Shown: positions 1-7,309, counted from the first letter of the stretch. The stretch: DNA of 9,374 nt from Candidatus Peregrinibacteria bacterium (GCA_030595015.1 JAUVDZ010000037.1:1-9374), one strand, 5' to 3'. The notes: a model not told the origin generated them from the sequence alone. A program made the numbers and translations.

Positions 1-132
1 AATATCAAAATAATGCGGCATAAAAAACCGCAAACCACTAAGGCTACTTAAAACATATAACATCACAAAAAGCACTGCAAAAAGCGCGATAAATAAGTAT
101 AATCTTAGTCTTTTTTTAGGAGTTTTAGTCAT
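1..132 (-). CDS. N-terminal part of a membrane-anchored protein (cut by window edge)
   Basis: Reading the minus strand from an ATG at 132 gives 44 open codons to the window edge. The protein begins MTKTPKKRLRLYLF and continues with a strongly hydrophobic stretch at about residues 11-32, after a basic start (five Lys/Arg in the first ten residues). This is the pattern of an uncleaved signal anchor or single N-terminal membrane helix with the rest probably outside the membrane. The ATG lies inside the end of lysS: the eight bases 125-132 (ATGACTAA) hold both this start and the lysS stop, so the two genes are probably co-transcribed and translationally coupled. Too little is visible to name a family. 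Confidence 0.6.
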   Translation of the reverse strand, partial: MTKTPKKRLRLYLFIALFAVLFVMLYVLSSLSGLRFFMPHYFDI

Positions 133-1657
133 GCAAAGGACGCATTAGAGGAAAGAGTACAACATCTTTCAAATTATCCTGTTGGGTAAGCAAAGCCACG
201 ATACGATCGATTCCCATTCCCCAACCAGCCATTGGAGGAAAGCCGTGTTCCATTGCTAATACAAAATCATCATCTTTTGCGTGCGCATCTTCATCGCCAG
301 CTTTTTTTGCTTCTGATTGAGATTCAAAAGCATTGGCTTGTTGCAAAGGATTAATCAATTCCGAATAAGCGTTTACGATCTCCCATCCATTAACAACAAG
401 TTGAAATCTGTCAGTGATTTTTGGATTTTCATTATTTCGGCGGGCAAGCGGCGAAAGTTCAGTAGGATGATTAGTCAAAAACATTGGTCCAATCAATTTT
501 GGCCGAGAAACTTTTTTATAAAGATGATCAATTAGATTTCCAAGTCCAAGTTTTTCAGCATCTTCAATTGCGATTTTTTTAGCTTTGATTTCGTCTAGTA
601 ATGATTTTGCATCATCATATTTATTGATATCAATCTCACAATCCTGTTTAATCAAATCCTGCATCGAATGTCTAGGCCATGGCCCTTTAAAGTTTACCTT
701 CTGCGGATTTCCGTCCCTATCCAATATTTCAACTTCAAGTGAACCAGTGGTTTCCATTAATAAATATTCAAACATTTCTTCAGTAAATTTCATCAAATCT
801 TCATAATTCCAATATGCACTATAAAATTCATTCATTGTAAATTCCTGCAAATGCGATGGATCCATTCCTTCATTTCTAAACACTCTTCCGATTTCAAAAA
901 TTTTCTCATATCCACCTGCAATTAATTCTTTTTGATAAGTCTCACCAGCTGCAATTCTTAAAAAGAAATCAGTATCAAGCGCATTATGATGAGTCGAAAA
1001 AGGTGTTGCCAAAGCCCCGGAAGCAGACGAAGCAAGAATTGGAGTTTCAACTTCCATAAATCCATTCATAGTATAAAAATCTCGTAATTTCTGAATAAAA
1101 ATTGAACGAAATTCAAATCGACTACGTGATTCCGGATTTGTGACAAGATCCAAATATCTTTGTCTATAAATGGTTTCCTGATCCTTCACTCCGTGAAATT
1201 TTTCAGGAAGAGGTCGCAAAGCTTTCGATAAAAGCGTGAATTCAGTAACAAGAAGAGTGATTTCGCCATGCTTTGTTTTGAATAGTTCACCTTCGCATCC
1301 TAAAAAGTCAGCAACATCGATTTTTTTAAGGGATTTGTATTTATCTTTCCCTAAAACATCTTGCATAAAGCAAATCTGTACGCGTCCACTAACGTCTTGC
1401 AGCTGCCCAAAACTTAACTTCCCGTGTGATCGAAAAGTCATCAAACGTCCGCAAATCTTCACGTCATTCTTTGCATCCCCCATAATCTCTTCAGTTTCAC
1501 GAACACCATTCTTTTCACCTAATTCCTTGGCTTCAATACACTTATGAGTCCGTTTATATTTATCTAAATATGGAATTTGACCAGCTTCCTGCAAATCTTT
1601 TAATTTTTGCAGTCGATCATTGTATTCGTTTGAAGTTTCATTATGATTTTCAGACAT
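125..1657 (-). CDS. lysS: Lysyl-tRNA synthetase, class II
   Basis: This enzyme charges tRNA-Lys with lysine using ATP in the cytoplasm. The 510-residue length is normal for bacterial LysS. An N-terminal helical part leads into an OB-fold anticodon-binding domain (about 65-142), then the class II catalytic core. Motif 1 is GFMEVETPIL (199-208). Motif 2 runs about 254-279 with FRNEG (Arg261, Glu263) and EFTMNEFY. Motif 3 is GWGMGIDRIVALL (478-490) with Arg485, followed by the family ending DVVLFPLMRP. Lysine-pocket residues of the family are visible: Glu239 in GETYQK (ELYLK in E. coli) and NAYSE (429-433; NGFSE in E. coli), so Phe is replaced by Tyr there. No SD precedes the ATG at 1657. Possible promoter boxes lie at 1683-1709. 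The gene overlaps a membrane-protein gene at its 3' end by 8 bases. The class and substrate call is secure. Confidence 0.97.
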   Translation of the reverse strand: MSENHNETSNEYNDRLQKLKDLQEAGQIPYLDKYKRTHKCIEAKELGEKNGVRETEEIMGDAKNDVKICGRLMTFRSHGKLSFGQLQDVSGRVQICFMQDVLGKDKYKSLKKIDVADFLGCEGELFKTKHGEITLLVTEFTLLSKALRPLPEKFHGVKDQETIYRQRYLDLVTNPESRSRFEFRSIFIQKLRDFYTMNGFMEVETPILASSASGALATPFSTHHNALDTDFFLRIAAGETYQKELIAGGYEKIFEIGRVFRNEGMDPSHLQEFTMNEFYSAYWNYEDLMKFTEEMFEYLLMETTGSLEVEILDRDGNPQKVNFKGPWPRHSMQDLIKQDCEIDINKYDDAKSLLDEIKAKKIAIEDAEKLGLGNLIDHLYKKVSRPKLIGPMFLTNHPTELSPLARRNNENPKITDRFQLVVNGWEIVNAYSELINPLQQANAFESQSEAKKAGDEDAHAKDDDFVLAMEHGFPPMAGWGMGIDRIVALLTQQDNLKDVVLFPLMRPLHD

Positions 1658-1682
1658 TCTAAAATATTGTTAATTTCAGGGA

Positions 1683-1709
1683 ATAATATACAATAAATAC
1701 GTTTGACAA
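1683..1709 (-). promoter_or_regulatory. Putative lysS promoter
   Basis: On the minus strand TTGTCA (1709-1704) is followed after 15 bases by TATTAT (1688-1683). The predicted transcript start is about 18-20 bases before the lysS ATG. The spacer is short for sigma70, and TATATT two bases upstream could be the true -10. The -35 shares bases with a plus-strand TTGACA. Confidence 0.45.
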
Positions 1710-1730
1710 GCTACTCGACTTTAATAATAA
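1703..1730 (+). promoter_or_regulatory. Putative promoter for the 50-aa ORF
   Basis: A perfect consensus -35 TTGACA (1703-1708) is followed by an AT-rich TTTAATAATAA stretch; TAATAA at 1725-1730 (16-base spacer) is a weak -10. The start codon at 1734 is only three bases beyond it, so the transcript would be leaderless or the exact -10 is misjudged (TAATAA also occurs at 1722-1727). Confidence 0.35.
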
Positions 1731-1733
1731 CCT

Positions 1734-1886
1734 ATGACATTTCAAGGAGAAAAAAAATTTCCAGGATTCGATTTTGTAACGCCTGTCCCTGTAAGTAGAA
1801 TTTCAGCTGCACAAAGAACTAAACTTCCTGATTGGATATTGGATGGAATAAGTCCAGGAATTACAAAAGAAGACAAGGATGAGTAA
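1734..1886 (+). CDS. Possible small hypothetical protein, 50 aa
   Basis: An ATG at 1734 opens 50 codons closed by TAA at 1884-1886, filling most of the gap between the minus-strand lysS and dnaB genes. The product starts MTFQGEKKFPGFDFVTPVPV and is soluble, with aromatic and Pro/Gly residues near the start, a central PDWILDGISPG segment (about 32-42) and an acidic-basic tail. No membrane segment, Cys pair or known motif is seen, and I do not recognise a family. Support comes from its natural-looking composition, a consensus TTGACA upstream, and its position in an otherwise long gap. An AAGGAG sits inside the gene at 1744-1749, too late to serve this ATG and with no suitable start after it. 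It may be a chance ORF; homologues at the same site would settle it. Confidence 0.45.
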   Translation: MTFQGEKKFPGFDFVTPVPVSRISAAQRTKLPDWILDGISPGITKEDKDE

Positions 1887-1954
1887 ATTGATTTTACGAA
1901 AAAACTAAAGTATATTCCTCATCAAGTGCTTCTACTCTTTTTCTGATTTTGCAC

Positions 1955-3328
1955 TTATGCAGAGATAGCGTACTCCTCGGATGTGCGCTGTTTCTCAATA
2001 CTAATAAATTTAAGTTGTTCCTTCTTGAAAGCTAATTCAATACGTCCAGTAGGTCCATTACGATGTTTTCTAATGTAAAGATCTGTAATCCCGGCACGAT
2101 CAGTATCTTCTTCATAATAATCTTCACGATACATCATTAATACAACATCAGCATCCTGCTCAATCGCTCCTGATTCTCTTAAATCTGAAAGATTAGGAAT
2201 TTTGCTAGGTCGCAACTCAACTGCACGAGACAGCTGTGATAAGGCAATAATTGGAATCTTCAATTCACGAGCCAGACTTTTTAATGAACGCGAAATCTCA
2301 GAAATTTCCTGAGTACGATTCCCTCCACCATATTGTGAACTCTTACCAGCGCTCATTAATTGTAAGTAATCGATAATAAGAAGATCCAGACCATGCTCCA
2401 TTTGTAAACGACGCGCTTTTGCACGAAGCTCAACAATTGAGCCGGCAATTGAATCATCCAAAAATAATTTCATTGAATTAAGTTCATCCATAACACCACC
2501 AACTTTTGCAAAATCTTCATCAGTTAATTTACCGGTTCGCATCTTCCACGAATCAACTCCCATTAATGAACAAAACATACGTTCAACCAATTGTTCTTTC
2601 GACATTTCCAACGAGATAACGCCCACAGATTTCTTTTTAGCAGCCACATTTTGCGCTATATTAAGCGCTAAAGCTGTTTTACCCATTGAAGGACGAGCCG
2701 CAATAATAATTAAATCAGATGGCTGCATTCCGGATAAAATATTGTCGAGATCTTTAAATCCGGTTGGAACTCCTCTGTATTTTTCTTTGTTGTCAGGATC
2801 ATGAAGGTCAGCAATTTTTTCATAAGTCGCACTCAAAACTTCTTTTACATGAACAAATCGATCTTTAATAAAAGTCTGTGAAACATTGAATAAAGATTTT
2901 TCAGCTTCTTCTAAAAGAGTTTCGATTTCATCTGTTTCATTAAATCCAAGACCAGTAATTGTATCACCAGCTCTTAATAATTTTCTTAAAACAGATTTTT
3001 GTTTAACAATTGTCGCATATTGAAAAATATGGCTTGCTGTAGGTACTTCTGATGTCAGGTCAGCAAGGTACGAACCACCACCAACTACATCTAATTCTTT
3101 TTTATCCTCAAGTTGACTAGTCACAGTCAGCATATCAATCGGATTCCTTTTTTCAAAAATTTCAATGATTGCCCGATAAATCATTGCATGTTTTTCATGA
3201 TAAAAATCTTCAGCTGTAACTAAATCTGCAATTTTAATAATTGCATCTTTGTCGATCAGAAGAGAACCGAGTGTCGATTTTTCCGCTTCCAGACTATGTG
3301 GAGGGACTTTTGTTAAATCCTGACTCAT
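1955..3328 (-). CDS. dnaB: Replicative DNA helicase DnaB
   Basis: DnaB is the hexameric 5'-3' helicase that unwinds DNA at the replication fork and recruits primase. At 457 residues it has the family's usual length and carries no intein. The N-terminal helical domain (about 8-108, starting PPHSLEAEKSTLGSLL) is followed by a linker and a RecA-type motor domain from about 185. Seen are Walker A ARPSMGKTA (211-219, Lys217, Thr218), the catalytic Glu241 in SLEMS, Walker B LLIIDYLQL (316-324, Asp320), the QLSR motif (365-368), ESGAIEQDADVV (385-396) and KHRNGPTG (421-428), where Arg423 fits the arginine finger. The ATG at 3328 has no SD. A good promoter (TTGAAA-16-TACAAT) lies just upstream, in the gap shared with divergent yraN. 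No strong terminator follows the TAA. Confidence 0.97.
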   Translation of the reverse strand: MSQDLTKVPPHSLEAEKSTLGSLLIDKDAIIKIADLVTAEDFYHEKHAMIYRAIIEIFEKRNPIDMLTVTSQLEDKKELDVVGGGSYLADLTSEVPTASHIFQYATIVKQKSVLRKLLRAGDTITGLGFNETDEIETLLEEAEKSLFNVSQTFIKDRFVHVKEVLSATYEKIADLHDPDNKEKYRGVPTGFKDLDNILSGMQPSDLIIIAARPSMGKTALALNIAQNVAAKKKSVGVISLEMSKEQLVERMFCSLMGVDSWKMRTGKLTDEDFAKVGGVMDELNSMKLFLDDSIAGSIVELRAKARRLQMEHGLDLLIIDYLQLMSAGKSSQYGGGNRTQEISEISRSLKSLARELKIPIIALSQLSRAVELRPSKIPNLSDLRESGAIEQDADVVLMMYREDYYEEDTDRAGITDLYIRKHRNGPTGRIELAFKKEQLKFISIEKQRTSEEYAISA

Positions 3329-3352
3329 GTACGACTTTTGTAAGGGAATCCT

Positions 3353-3380
3353 ATTGTACTCTAAACTTAAAAAATTTCAA
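3353..3380 (-). promoter_or_regulatory. dnaB promoter
   Basis: On the minus strand TTGAAA (3380-3375) and TACAAT (3358-3353) are 16 bases apart. The -10 ends 24 bases before the dnaB ATG, giving a leader of about 17 bases. The left arm of an inverted repeat (3360-3368) lies in the spacer. Confidence 0.6.
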
Positions 3381-3403
3381 AAAAATTTCACAAAAAGTTT
3401 AGA
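3360..3403. repeat. Inverted repeat enclosing a tandem A-tract repeat, dnaB-yraN gap
   Basis: Nine-base arms TCTAAACTT (3360-3368) and AAGTTTAGA (3395-3403) are perfect inverted repeats. Between them AAAAAATTTCA occurs twice, end to end (3369-3379 and 3380-3390). The 11-base period is close to one DNA turn, so the A-tracts should bend the helix. The element overlaps the dnaB promoter and lies just upstream of yraN, so it may be a regulatory site for both; no regulator is identified. Confidence 0.5.
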
Positions 3404-3420
3404 ATTTCTTAATGATTTTT

Positions 3421-3429
3421 TGCTAGGAT
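3421..3429 (+). promoter_or_regulatory. Extended -10 promoter of yraN
   Basis: TGCTAGGAT fits an extended -10 (TGn plus TAGGAT at 3424-3429). It ends only nine bases before the ATG at 3439, so the start of transcription should fall within a few bases of the start codon. No good -35 is seen at 16-18 bases upstream. Confidence 0.45.
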
Positions 3430-3438
3430 TGTTTCATT

Positions 3439-3795
3439 ATGAATATTCGAATTGGAAAAAAAGGAGAGCAATATGCGGCAGATTATCTTCGCGCACTTGG
3501 CTATAGTATTGTTAAAATGAACTACCGTATTTTAGGTGGCGAAATTGACATTATTTCACGCCAGGACGGCGAAGTTGTCTTTGTTGAAGTAAAAACGCGT
3601 CGATCAAATAGATACGGCCTTGGGGAAGAATCGATTACCCGAACTAAGTTACGTCGACTGAATCTTGCCATGCATCGATACCTGGCTGAGCTCTATTGGC
3701 GCTGCGATTATCGCCTCGACGTTATTACTATCCAAATGAATTCCTTTGAAGAAGTTTGCAACTTAAGGCATTATAAGAATGTTCAAGTAACTTAA
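3439..3795 (+). CDS. yraN: YraN/UPF0102 family protein, nuclease-like fold
   Basis: Members of UPF0102 are small proteins with a PD-(D/E)XK endonuclease-like fold, thought to act in DNA processing or repair; the exact substrate is not established. This one has 118 residues, normal for the family. It shows the full signature: GKKGEQYAADYL near the start (Glu10), GGEIDIIS (33-40, Asp37) and VVFVEVKTR (46-54, Glu50 and Lys52), which match the active-site positions of this fold. The ATG at 3439 lies right behind an extended -10 box with little or no leader. The next gene starts six bases after the stop, so the two form an operon. It is divergent from dnaB. Confidence 0.93.
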   Translation: MNIRIGKKGEQYAADYLRALGYSIVKMNYRILGGEIDIISRQDGEVVFVEVKTRRSNRYGLGEESITRTKLRRLNLAMHRYLAELYWRCDYRLDVITIQMNSFEEVCNLRHYKNVQVT

Positions 3796-3801
3796 ATTCA
3801 A

Positions 3802-4875
3802 ATGGATAATTATAAAAGGAATCGATTAGTCGGACTTGGGGTGATTGGTGTAGTTGTTTTGATTGGAGCTGTTTATTTTTTTATGATGATGACGTCTGGG
3901 AATACACGGAATATTGAGTCTGTCGAGGTTGAGGCTTCGTTTAGCGCTGAGCTTAACGGTCCTTTTGATTACACAACTTTTAATTTGCCTGTTGGGTACT
4001 CAAAATATCGCCCTGCCCTTGATGATATTAGTTTGTTTACTAGTTTTGATTCAGATTATGTTTTGTCACGTTTGCCTAAGAAAATCGAGAACATTGTTTT
4101 TAGTCCGGATGGCTTGAGAGCTGTTGTTTTTGAATCTAATAAGGTTTCTTTTTATGATGTTGCTGAGAATGCAATGAATGAGATGCCTGCCTTAGTTGGA
4201 GGATGGGGTAGTGGGGCATTTAATGCATTTTTAAGCAATTTTTATACAATTGGATATGACGAACCAACAAAAAAATACGCATTAAAAAATGTGACTTTAG
4301 AGAATGGCAAAGTAGACGATTTGATCTATTTTATAAGGAATATTGAGGATTACGAGATGATTGTTTCAAGCGAACCAACAGTGATTTTTATGGTTGATAA
4401 AACACATCAGCCTAATGTTTTATATAAAATTGATATTCAGGAATCTTCACGTGAAAATATTCTTGAAGCGGACTTTATAAAACTTTCAGACATAACTGAC
4501 GATGCATCGTTTGTTGCTTTTGTACAAGGAGATAACCAGTTTCAATCAACTTTAAAAATTTACAATACTCAAACAAAAGAATTTTCAGAGATTCCATATA
4601 AAGTAATGCCGCGTAATTTTAAATTTCACGATGAATATGCATATTTTATTTCAGATTCTGAAGAAGGTGACAATATAATTACTGCTGAAGAACTTCTAAG
4701 TTCATACGCTGAACCAAAAACCATCACTTTATATAAATGGGATCCTTATACGCAAACATCACAACAGTTCGACTTAAACGAACTACCAGCAATGCCAGAT
4801 CGAATTGAAGTTAAAGACGATATTATTCGAATGCTTGTAGGCGATGAGTATTTTGATGCGAAGATTGGCTCTTGA
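3802..4875 (+). CDS. Membrane-anchored protein, probably beta-propeller-like, unknown function
   Basis: I do not recognise a named family. The 357-residue protein has a short basic start (MDNYKRNR), one clear membrane helix at about 9-30, and a large soluble part that should lie outside the membrane. The soluble part is rich in short beta-strand-like stretches. IVFSPDGLRAVVFE (98-111) closely resembles the repeat of TolB/WD40-type beta-propellers (FSPDG followed by a hydrophobic strand), and ISDSEEGD and LYKIDIQ-type segments fit further blades. There is no lipobox Cys after the helix and no catalytic motif. The gene starts six bases after yraN and should be co-transcribed. Its TGA stop (4873-4875) lies within the -35 box of the next promoter. 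A role in envelope sensing or scaffolding is only a guess. Confidence 0.75.
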   Translation: MDNYKRNRLVGLGVIGVVVLIGAVYFFMMMTSGNTRNIESVEVEASFSAELNGPFDYTTFNLPVGYSKYRPALDDISLFTSFDSDYVLSRLPKKIENIVFSPDGLRAVVFESNKVSFYDVAENAMNEMPALVGGWGSGAFNAFLSNFYTIGYDEPTKKYALKNVTLENGKVDDLIYFIRNIEDYEMIVSSEPTVIFMVDKTHQPNVLYKIDIQESSRENILEADFIKLSDITDDASFVAFVQGDNQFQSTLKIYNTQTKEFSEIPYKVMPRNFKFHDEYAYFISDSEEGDNIITAEELLSSYAEPKTITLYKWDPYTQTSQQFDLNELPAMPDRIEVKDDIIRMLVGDEYFDAKIGS

Positions 4876-4900
4876 AAAGTTGTACAAACTTTGGTACAAT
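4872..4900 (+). promoter_or_regulatory. Promoter of the first antitoxin-toxin pair
   Basis: TTGAAA (4872-4877) and TACAAT (4895-4900) are separated by the ideal 17 bases. The -35 contains the TGA stop of the upstream gene. The transcript should start near 4907, about 21 bases before the ATG at 4928. Confidence 0.7.
4880..4899. promoter_or_regulatory. Palindromic operator-like site of the first TA pair
   Basis: TTGTAC (4880-4885) and GTACAA (4894-4899) form a near-perfect 20-base palindrome with further partial symmetry inside (AA..TT). It covers most of the promoter spacer and the -10 box. Type II antitoxins commonly repress their own promoter through such sites, so this is the probable binding site of the downstream antitoxin or antitoxin-toxin complex. 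Confidence 0.6.
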
Positions 4901-4927
4901 TTATATCTAATCAATAATTTAATTATT

Positions 4928-5179
4928 ATGAATTTTAAAACTATAAAATCATCTGAAGGTAGAAAAAATCTCCCAAAAATTATTCGTGAAGTCGATGAAA
5001 ACGGGCAGATTTATGTTTTTACCGTTCATGGTGCCGCAAAAGTAGCAATGGTCGATTTTGCGCTTCTGGAAGAGTTTATCGAGAACACTGAATATGGAAT
5101 TTCTGAGAAAGAAATCACTAAAAGATCTAAGGAAAAAACGATTTCATTAAAAGAATTAAAGAAACAGTTTGATGTATAA
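4928..5179 (+). CDS. Type II antitoxin, Phd/YefM-like
   Basis: The product is an 83-residue protein starting MNFKTIKSSEGRKNLPKI. The N-terminal half (about 1-50: start-proximal SSEGRKNLPKII, then VFTVHGAAKVAMVDFALLEEF) matches the Phd/YefM DNA-binding fold, and the charged C-terminal half (EKEITKRSKEKTISLKELKKQ) is the usual toxin-wrapping tail. An in-frame ATG exists upstream at 4844, but it lies inside the previous gene and before the promoter, so 4928 is chosen. It overlaps the toxin gene by eight bases, which couples their translation. It probably neutralises the RelE-like toxin encoded next and represses the shared promoter through the palindrome at 4880-4899. Confidence 0.85.
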   Translation: MNFKTIKSSEGRKNLPKIIREVDENGQIYVFTVHGAAKVAMVDFALLEEFIENTEYGISEKEITKRSKEKTISLKELKKQFDV

Positions 5180-5456
5180 TATTGAATTTGCAAAATCTTT
5201 TGTAAAGGATTTCAAGAAAATTCCGAAACCTGTTCAAAAGGTTGTTTTTGATAAATGGATTCCACGTTTGCAGGAAGATCCCAAGGTTGGGCAAAAATTC
5301 GCTGGGAAGAATCTAAGCAAATATATGAAACTAGCATTCAGATACAAAAGGAACGACTATCGAATTGTTTACCAAGTGCACAAAAAGCAAATTAAAATCA
5401 TTTTATTGGCTATAGGGAGTCGTGAAAATTTTTATAAAAAGCTAAAGCTTACTTAA
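5172..5456 (+). CDS. RelE/ParE-superfamily toxin
   Basis: RelE-type toxins are small mRNA interferases that cut mRNA in the ribosomal A site; ParE relatives poison gyrase instead. The 94-residue product starts MYNIEFAKSFVKDFKKIPK, followed by the family's helical hairpin. It ends with the typical core RYKRNDYRIVYQV (about 56-68) and a late GSRENFYKKL, with basic residues and a C-terminal Tyr at the positions often used by RelE nucleases. ATG 5172 is preferred; a TTG one codon upstream is also in frame. The first eight bases overlap the antitoxin stop, the normal arrangement. The reading frame is intact, so the module appears functional. The mRNA-cleaving versus gyrase activity cannot be told from sequence alone. 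Confidence 0.87.
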   Translation: MYNIEFAKSFVKDFKKIPKPVQKVVFDKWIPRLQEDPKVGQKFAGKNLSKYMKLAFRYKRNDYRIVYQVHKKQIKIILLAIGSRENFYKKLKLT

Positions 5457-5487
5457 ACCTCTTCACCCTCAAACTGTTTGTCACAAC

Positions 5488-5516
5488 TTGAGAACAACCT
5501 AAATACAAGCTATTAT
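5488..5516 (+). promoter_or_regulatory. Promoter of the ABC-F gene
   Basis: TTGAGA (5488-5493) and TATTAT (5511-5516) are 17 bases apart. The predicted transcript start near 5523 leaves a leader of about 14 bases before ATG 5537, with no SD. Confidence 0.6.
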
Positions 5517-5536
5517 TCAAAAGCTTTATTTCTTGA

Positions 5537-7309
5537 ATGAATTTTATGGGTACTCTCTTACGAATCACAGGCTTAACAAAAGCTTATGGGCCACAAATGA
5601 TTTTGGATAATGCTGATTTGTTGGTTAATGACAGGCAAAGAATTGGAGTGATCGGAAGAAATGGAGCTGGCAAGTCGACTCTTTTTAAGATTATTGTTGG
5701 AGAAGAAGAAGCAGATGATGGAAGTATTGCGATTCACGATGGTACAATTATTGGTTATCTGACACAGCATAGTGACTTTGGCGAAAATGAAAGTGTGATG
5801 GAATATTTGATGAGATCAAGTGGTAAGGCGGATTGGGAATGTGGCAAAATTGCAGGCAGATTCCAGGTTAAGAATGAGATGTTGGATGCCATTGTTACTG
5901 ACTTGGCAGGGGGTTATCAAATGAGGGTTAAGCTCATTGCAATGCTTTTACAAGAGCCTAATTTGCTTTTATTAGATGAACCAACTAACTATTTGGATCT
6001 TTCTACTCAGATATTATTAGAAAAATTCCTGGAGAATTTTAATGGAAGTATCCTTTTAATCTCACATGATCGTGAGTTTATTAAACGAACATGTCATGAA
6101 ACTTTAGAAATCGAACATGGGAAGATGATCTTATTTCCGCGTCCAATAGAGGAATATTTGGTATATAAAGAAGACCAGCTTTCGCAGATCCATAAGCAAA
6201 ATGCAAACACAGAACAAAAGAAAAAGCATTTACAGCAATTTGTAGATCGATTTGGAGCTAAGGCGAGCAAGGCATCTCAGGCAAAGTCAAAATTGAAACA
6301 AATTGATAGGCTTAAAACCATTGACGTTGCGCATCCTTTGAGTACAACTAAGATTAATATCCCCAGGGTAGAAGACAAAAAAGGTATAGCGTTGCATATT
6401 GAAGATTTAGAGGTTGGGTACAGTGATAAGTCGATTGCGCAGGGGGTGAACCTTGAAGTTGAAAGAGGTCAGAAAATTGCTGTGCTTGGTGATAATGGTC
6501 AGGGTAAGACGACTTTTTTGAAAACTATTGCCGGTGAACTCGAGAAACTTTCGGGATCATACAGATGGAGCCACGGTATCAAAATTGCCTATTATGCTCA
6601 GCATATTCCCGCTACTTTAAATTATAATGAGACAGTTAAAGATTATTTGAAAAGTGTAGCCCCGCAGGAAACTACTGAAGAAGACATCTTTAAAATGGCA
6701 GGTAATTTTTTGTTTCGGGATGAAGCTTTGAAAAAACGAATTCCGGTTTTAAGTGGAGGTGAAAAGGCCCGGCTTTGTTTAGCAGAAATTTTATTGCAGA
6801 AAAACCAAGTGCTTTTACTTGATGAGCCAACCAATCATTTAGATTTTGAAACAGTTGAAGCTTTGGCTAAAGCACTGCGGGATTCTAATGTTTCGATCCT
6901 ATTTGTAAGCCATAATCGTACATTTGTTGAAATTGTTGCAAACGGAATTATAGAAGTGAAGAATCAGAAAATCAGACGTTATCATCATAATTACGAAGAA
7001 TATGTTTATCATCTTCAAAAAGATATTGAAGAAGATTTGGGCATCGCTTCTTATGCAAATTTAGATTTAGATAAAGAGGAAAAACAGAAATTGAGAGTAA
7101 AGAAAAAAGAAGCAACAAAGCGGTTGAAGGCTTTAGAAAGAGAAATGCAAAGTTTAAATAAAGAAAAGAAGGTCTTATTAGAGTGGTTTGAAGCGAATTT
7201 TAATGAGTTCTCAGAAGATAAAAATAAACGTTTGGCAGAAATTGAAACCGAGTTATCAAAAAAAGAAGAAGAGTGGATGGAGTTAGAGATGGAGTTGGAA
7301 ATAATTTAA
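5537..7309 (+). CDS. ABC-F family ATPase (ribosome-associated, Uup/YheS-like)
   Basis: ABC-F proteins have two ATPase domains and no membrane part; they bind the ribosomal E site and relieve stalled or aberrant translation, and some protect against antibiotics. The 590-residue product has domain 1 with Walker A GRNGAGKST (40-48), signature LAGGYQMR (123-130, Ala replacing the usual Ser), Walker B LLLLDEPT with Glu148, and switch His177. The linker (about 210-265, KKKHLQQFVDRFGAKASKA) is the basic, helical tRNA-contacting arm of the family. Domain 2 has GDNGQGKTT (318-326), LSGGEKAR (405-412), Glu430 and His459. The last 80 residues are a highly charged coiled coil, as in Uup-like members. ATG 5537 is used; ATG 5546 is also possible. 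It has its own promoter and a terminator overlapping its stop. I cannot name the subgroup or claim resistance. Confidence 0.93.
   Translation: MNFMGTLLRITGLTKAYGPQMILDNADLLVNDRQRIGVIGRNGAGKSTLFKIIVGEEEADDGSIAIHDGTIIGYLTQHSDFGENESVMEYLMRSSGKADWECGKIAGRFQVKNEMLDAIVTDLAGGYQMRVKLIAMLLQEPNLLLLDEPTNYLDLSTQILLEKFLENFNGSILLISHDREFIKRTCHETLEIEHGKMILFPRPIEEYLVYKEDQLSQIHKQNANTEQKKKHLQQFVDRFGAKASKASQAKSKLKQIDRLKTIDVAHPLSTTKINIPRVEDKKGIALHIEDLEVGYSDKSIAQGVNLEVERGQKIAVLGDNGQGKTTFLKTIAGELEKLSGSYRWSHGIKIAYYAQHIPATLNYNETVKDYLKSVAPQETTEEDIFKMAGNFLFRDEALKKRIPVLSGGEKARLCLAEILLQKNQVLLLDEPTNHLDFETVEALAKALRDSNVSILFVSHNRTFVEIVANGIIEVKNQKIRRYHHNYEEYVYHLQKDIEEDLGIASYANLDLDKEEKQKLRVKKKEATKRLKALEREMQSLNKEKKVLLEWFEANFNEFSEDKNKRLAEIETELSKKEEEWMELEMELEII

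Noticed and set aside
317..1547. Plus-strand ORFs opposite lysS (72, 73 and 103 codons)
   Set aside because: They lie antisense to a clearly conserved gene and encode no recognisable motif.
1744..1749. AAGGAG as a Shine-Dalgarno site
   Set aside because: It lies inside the small ORF and no usable start codon follows at the right distance.
1924..1956. Inverted repeat AAGTGC/GCACTT after dnaB as terminator
   Set aside because: Only six pairs with a 21-base loop, and the T-run on the minus strand is about a dozen bases away.
4844..4927. Longer antitoxin start at 4844
   Set aside because: These codons lie within the end of the preceding gene and upstream of the predicted transcript start; the Phd-like fold begins at 4928.
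5507..5526. AAGCT/AGCTT hairpin before the ABC-F gene
   Set aside because: Five pairs only, overlapping the promoter -10, with no T-run; probably chance.
5573..6834. Minus-strand ORFs opposite the ABC-F gene
   Set aside because: Shadows of conserved ATPase coding; they carry no motif.
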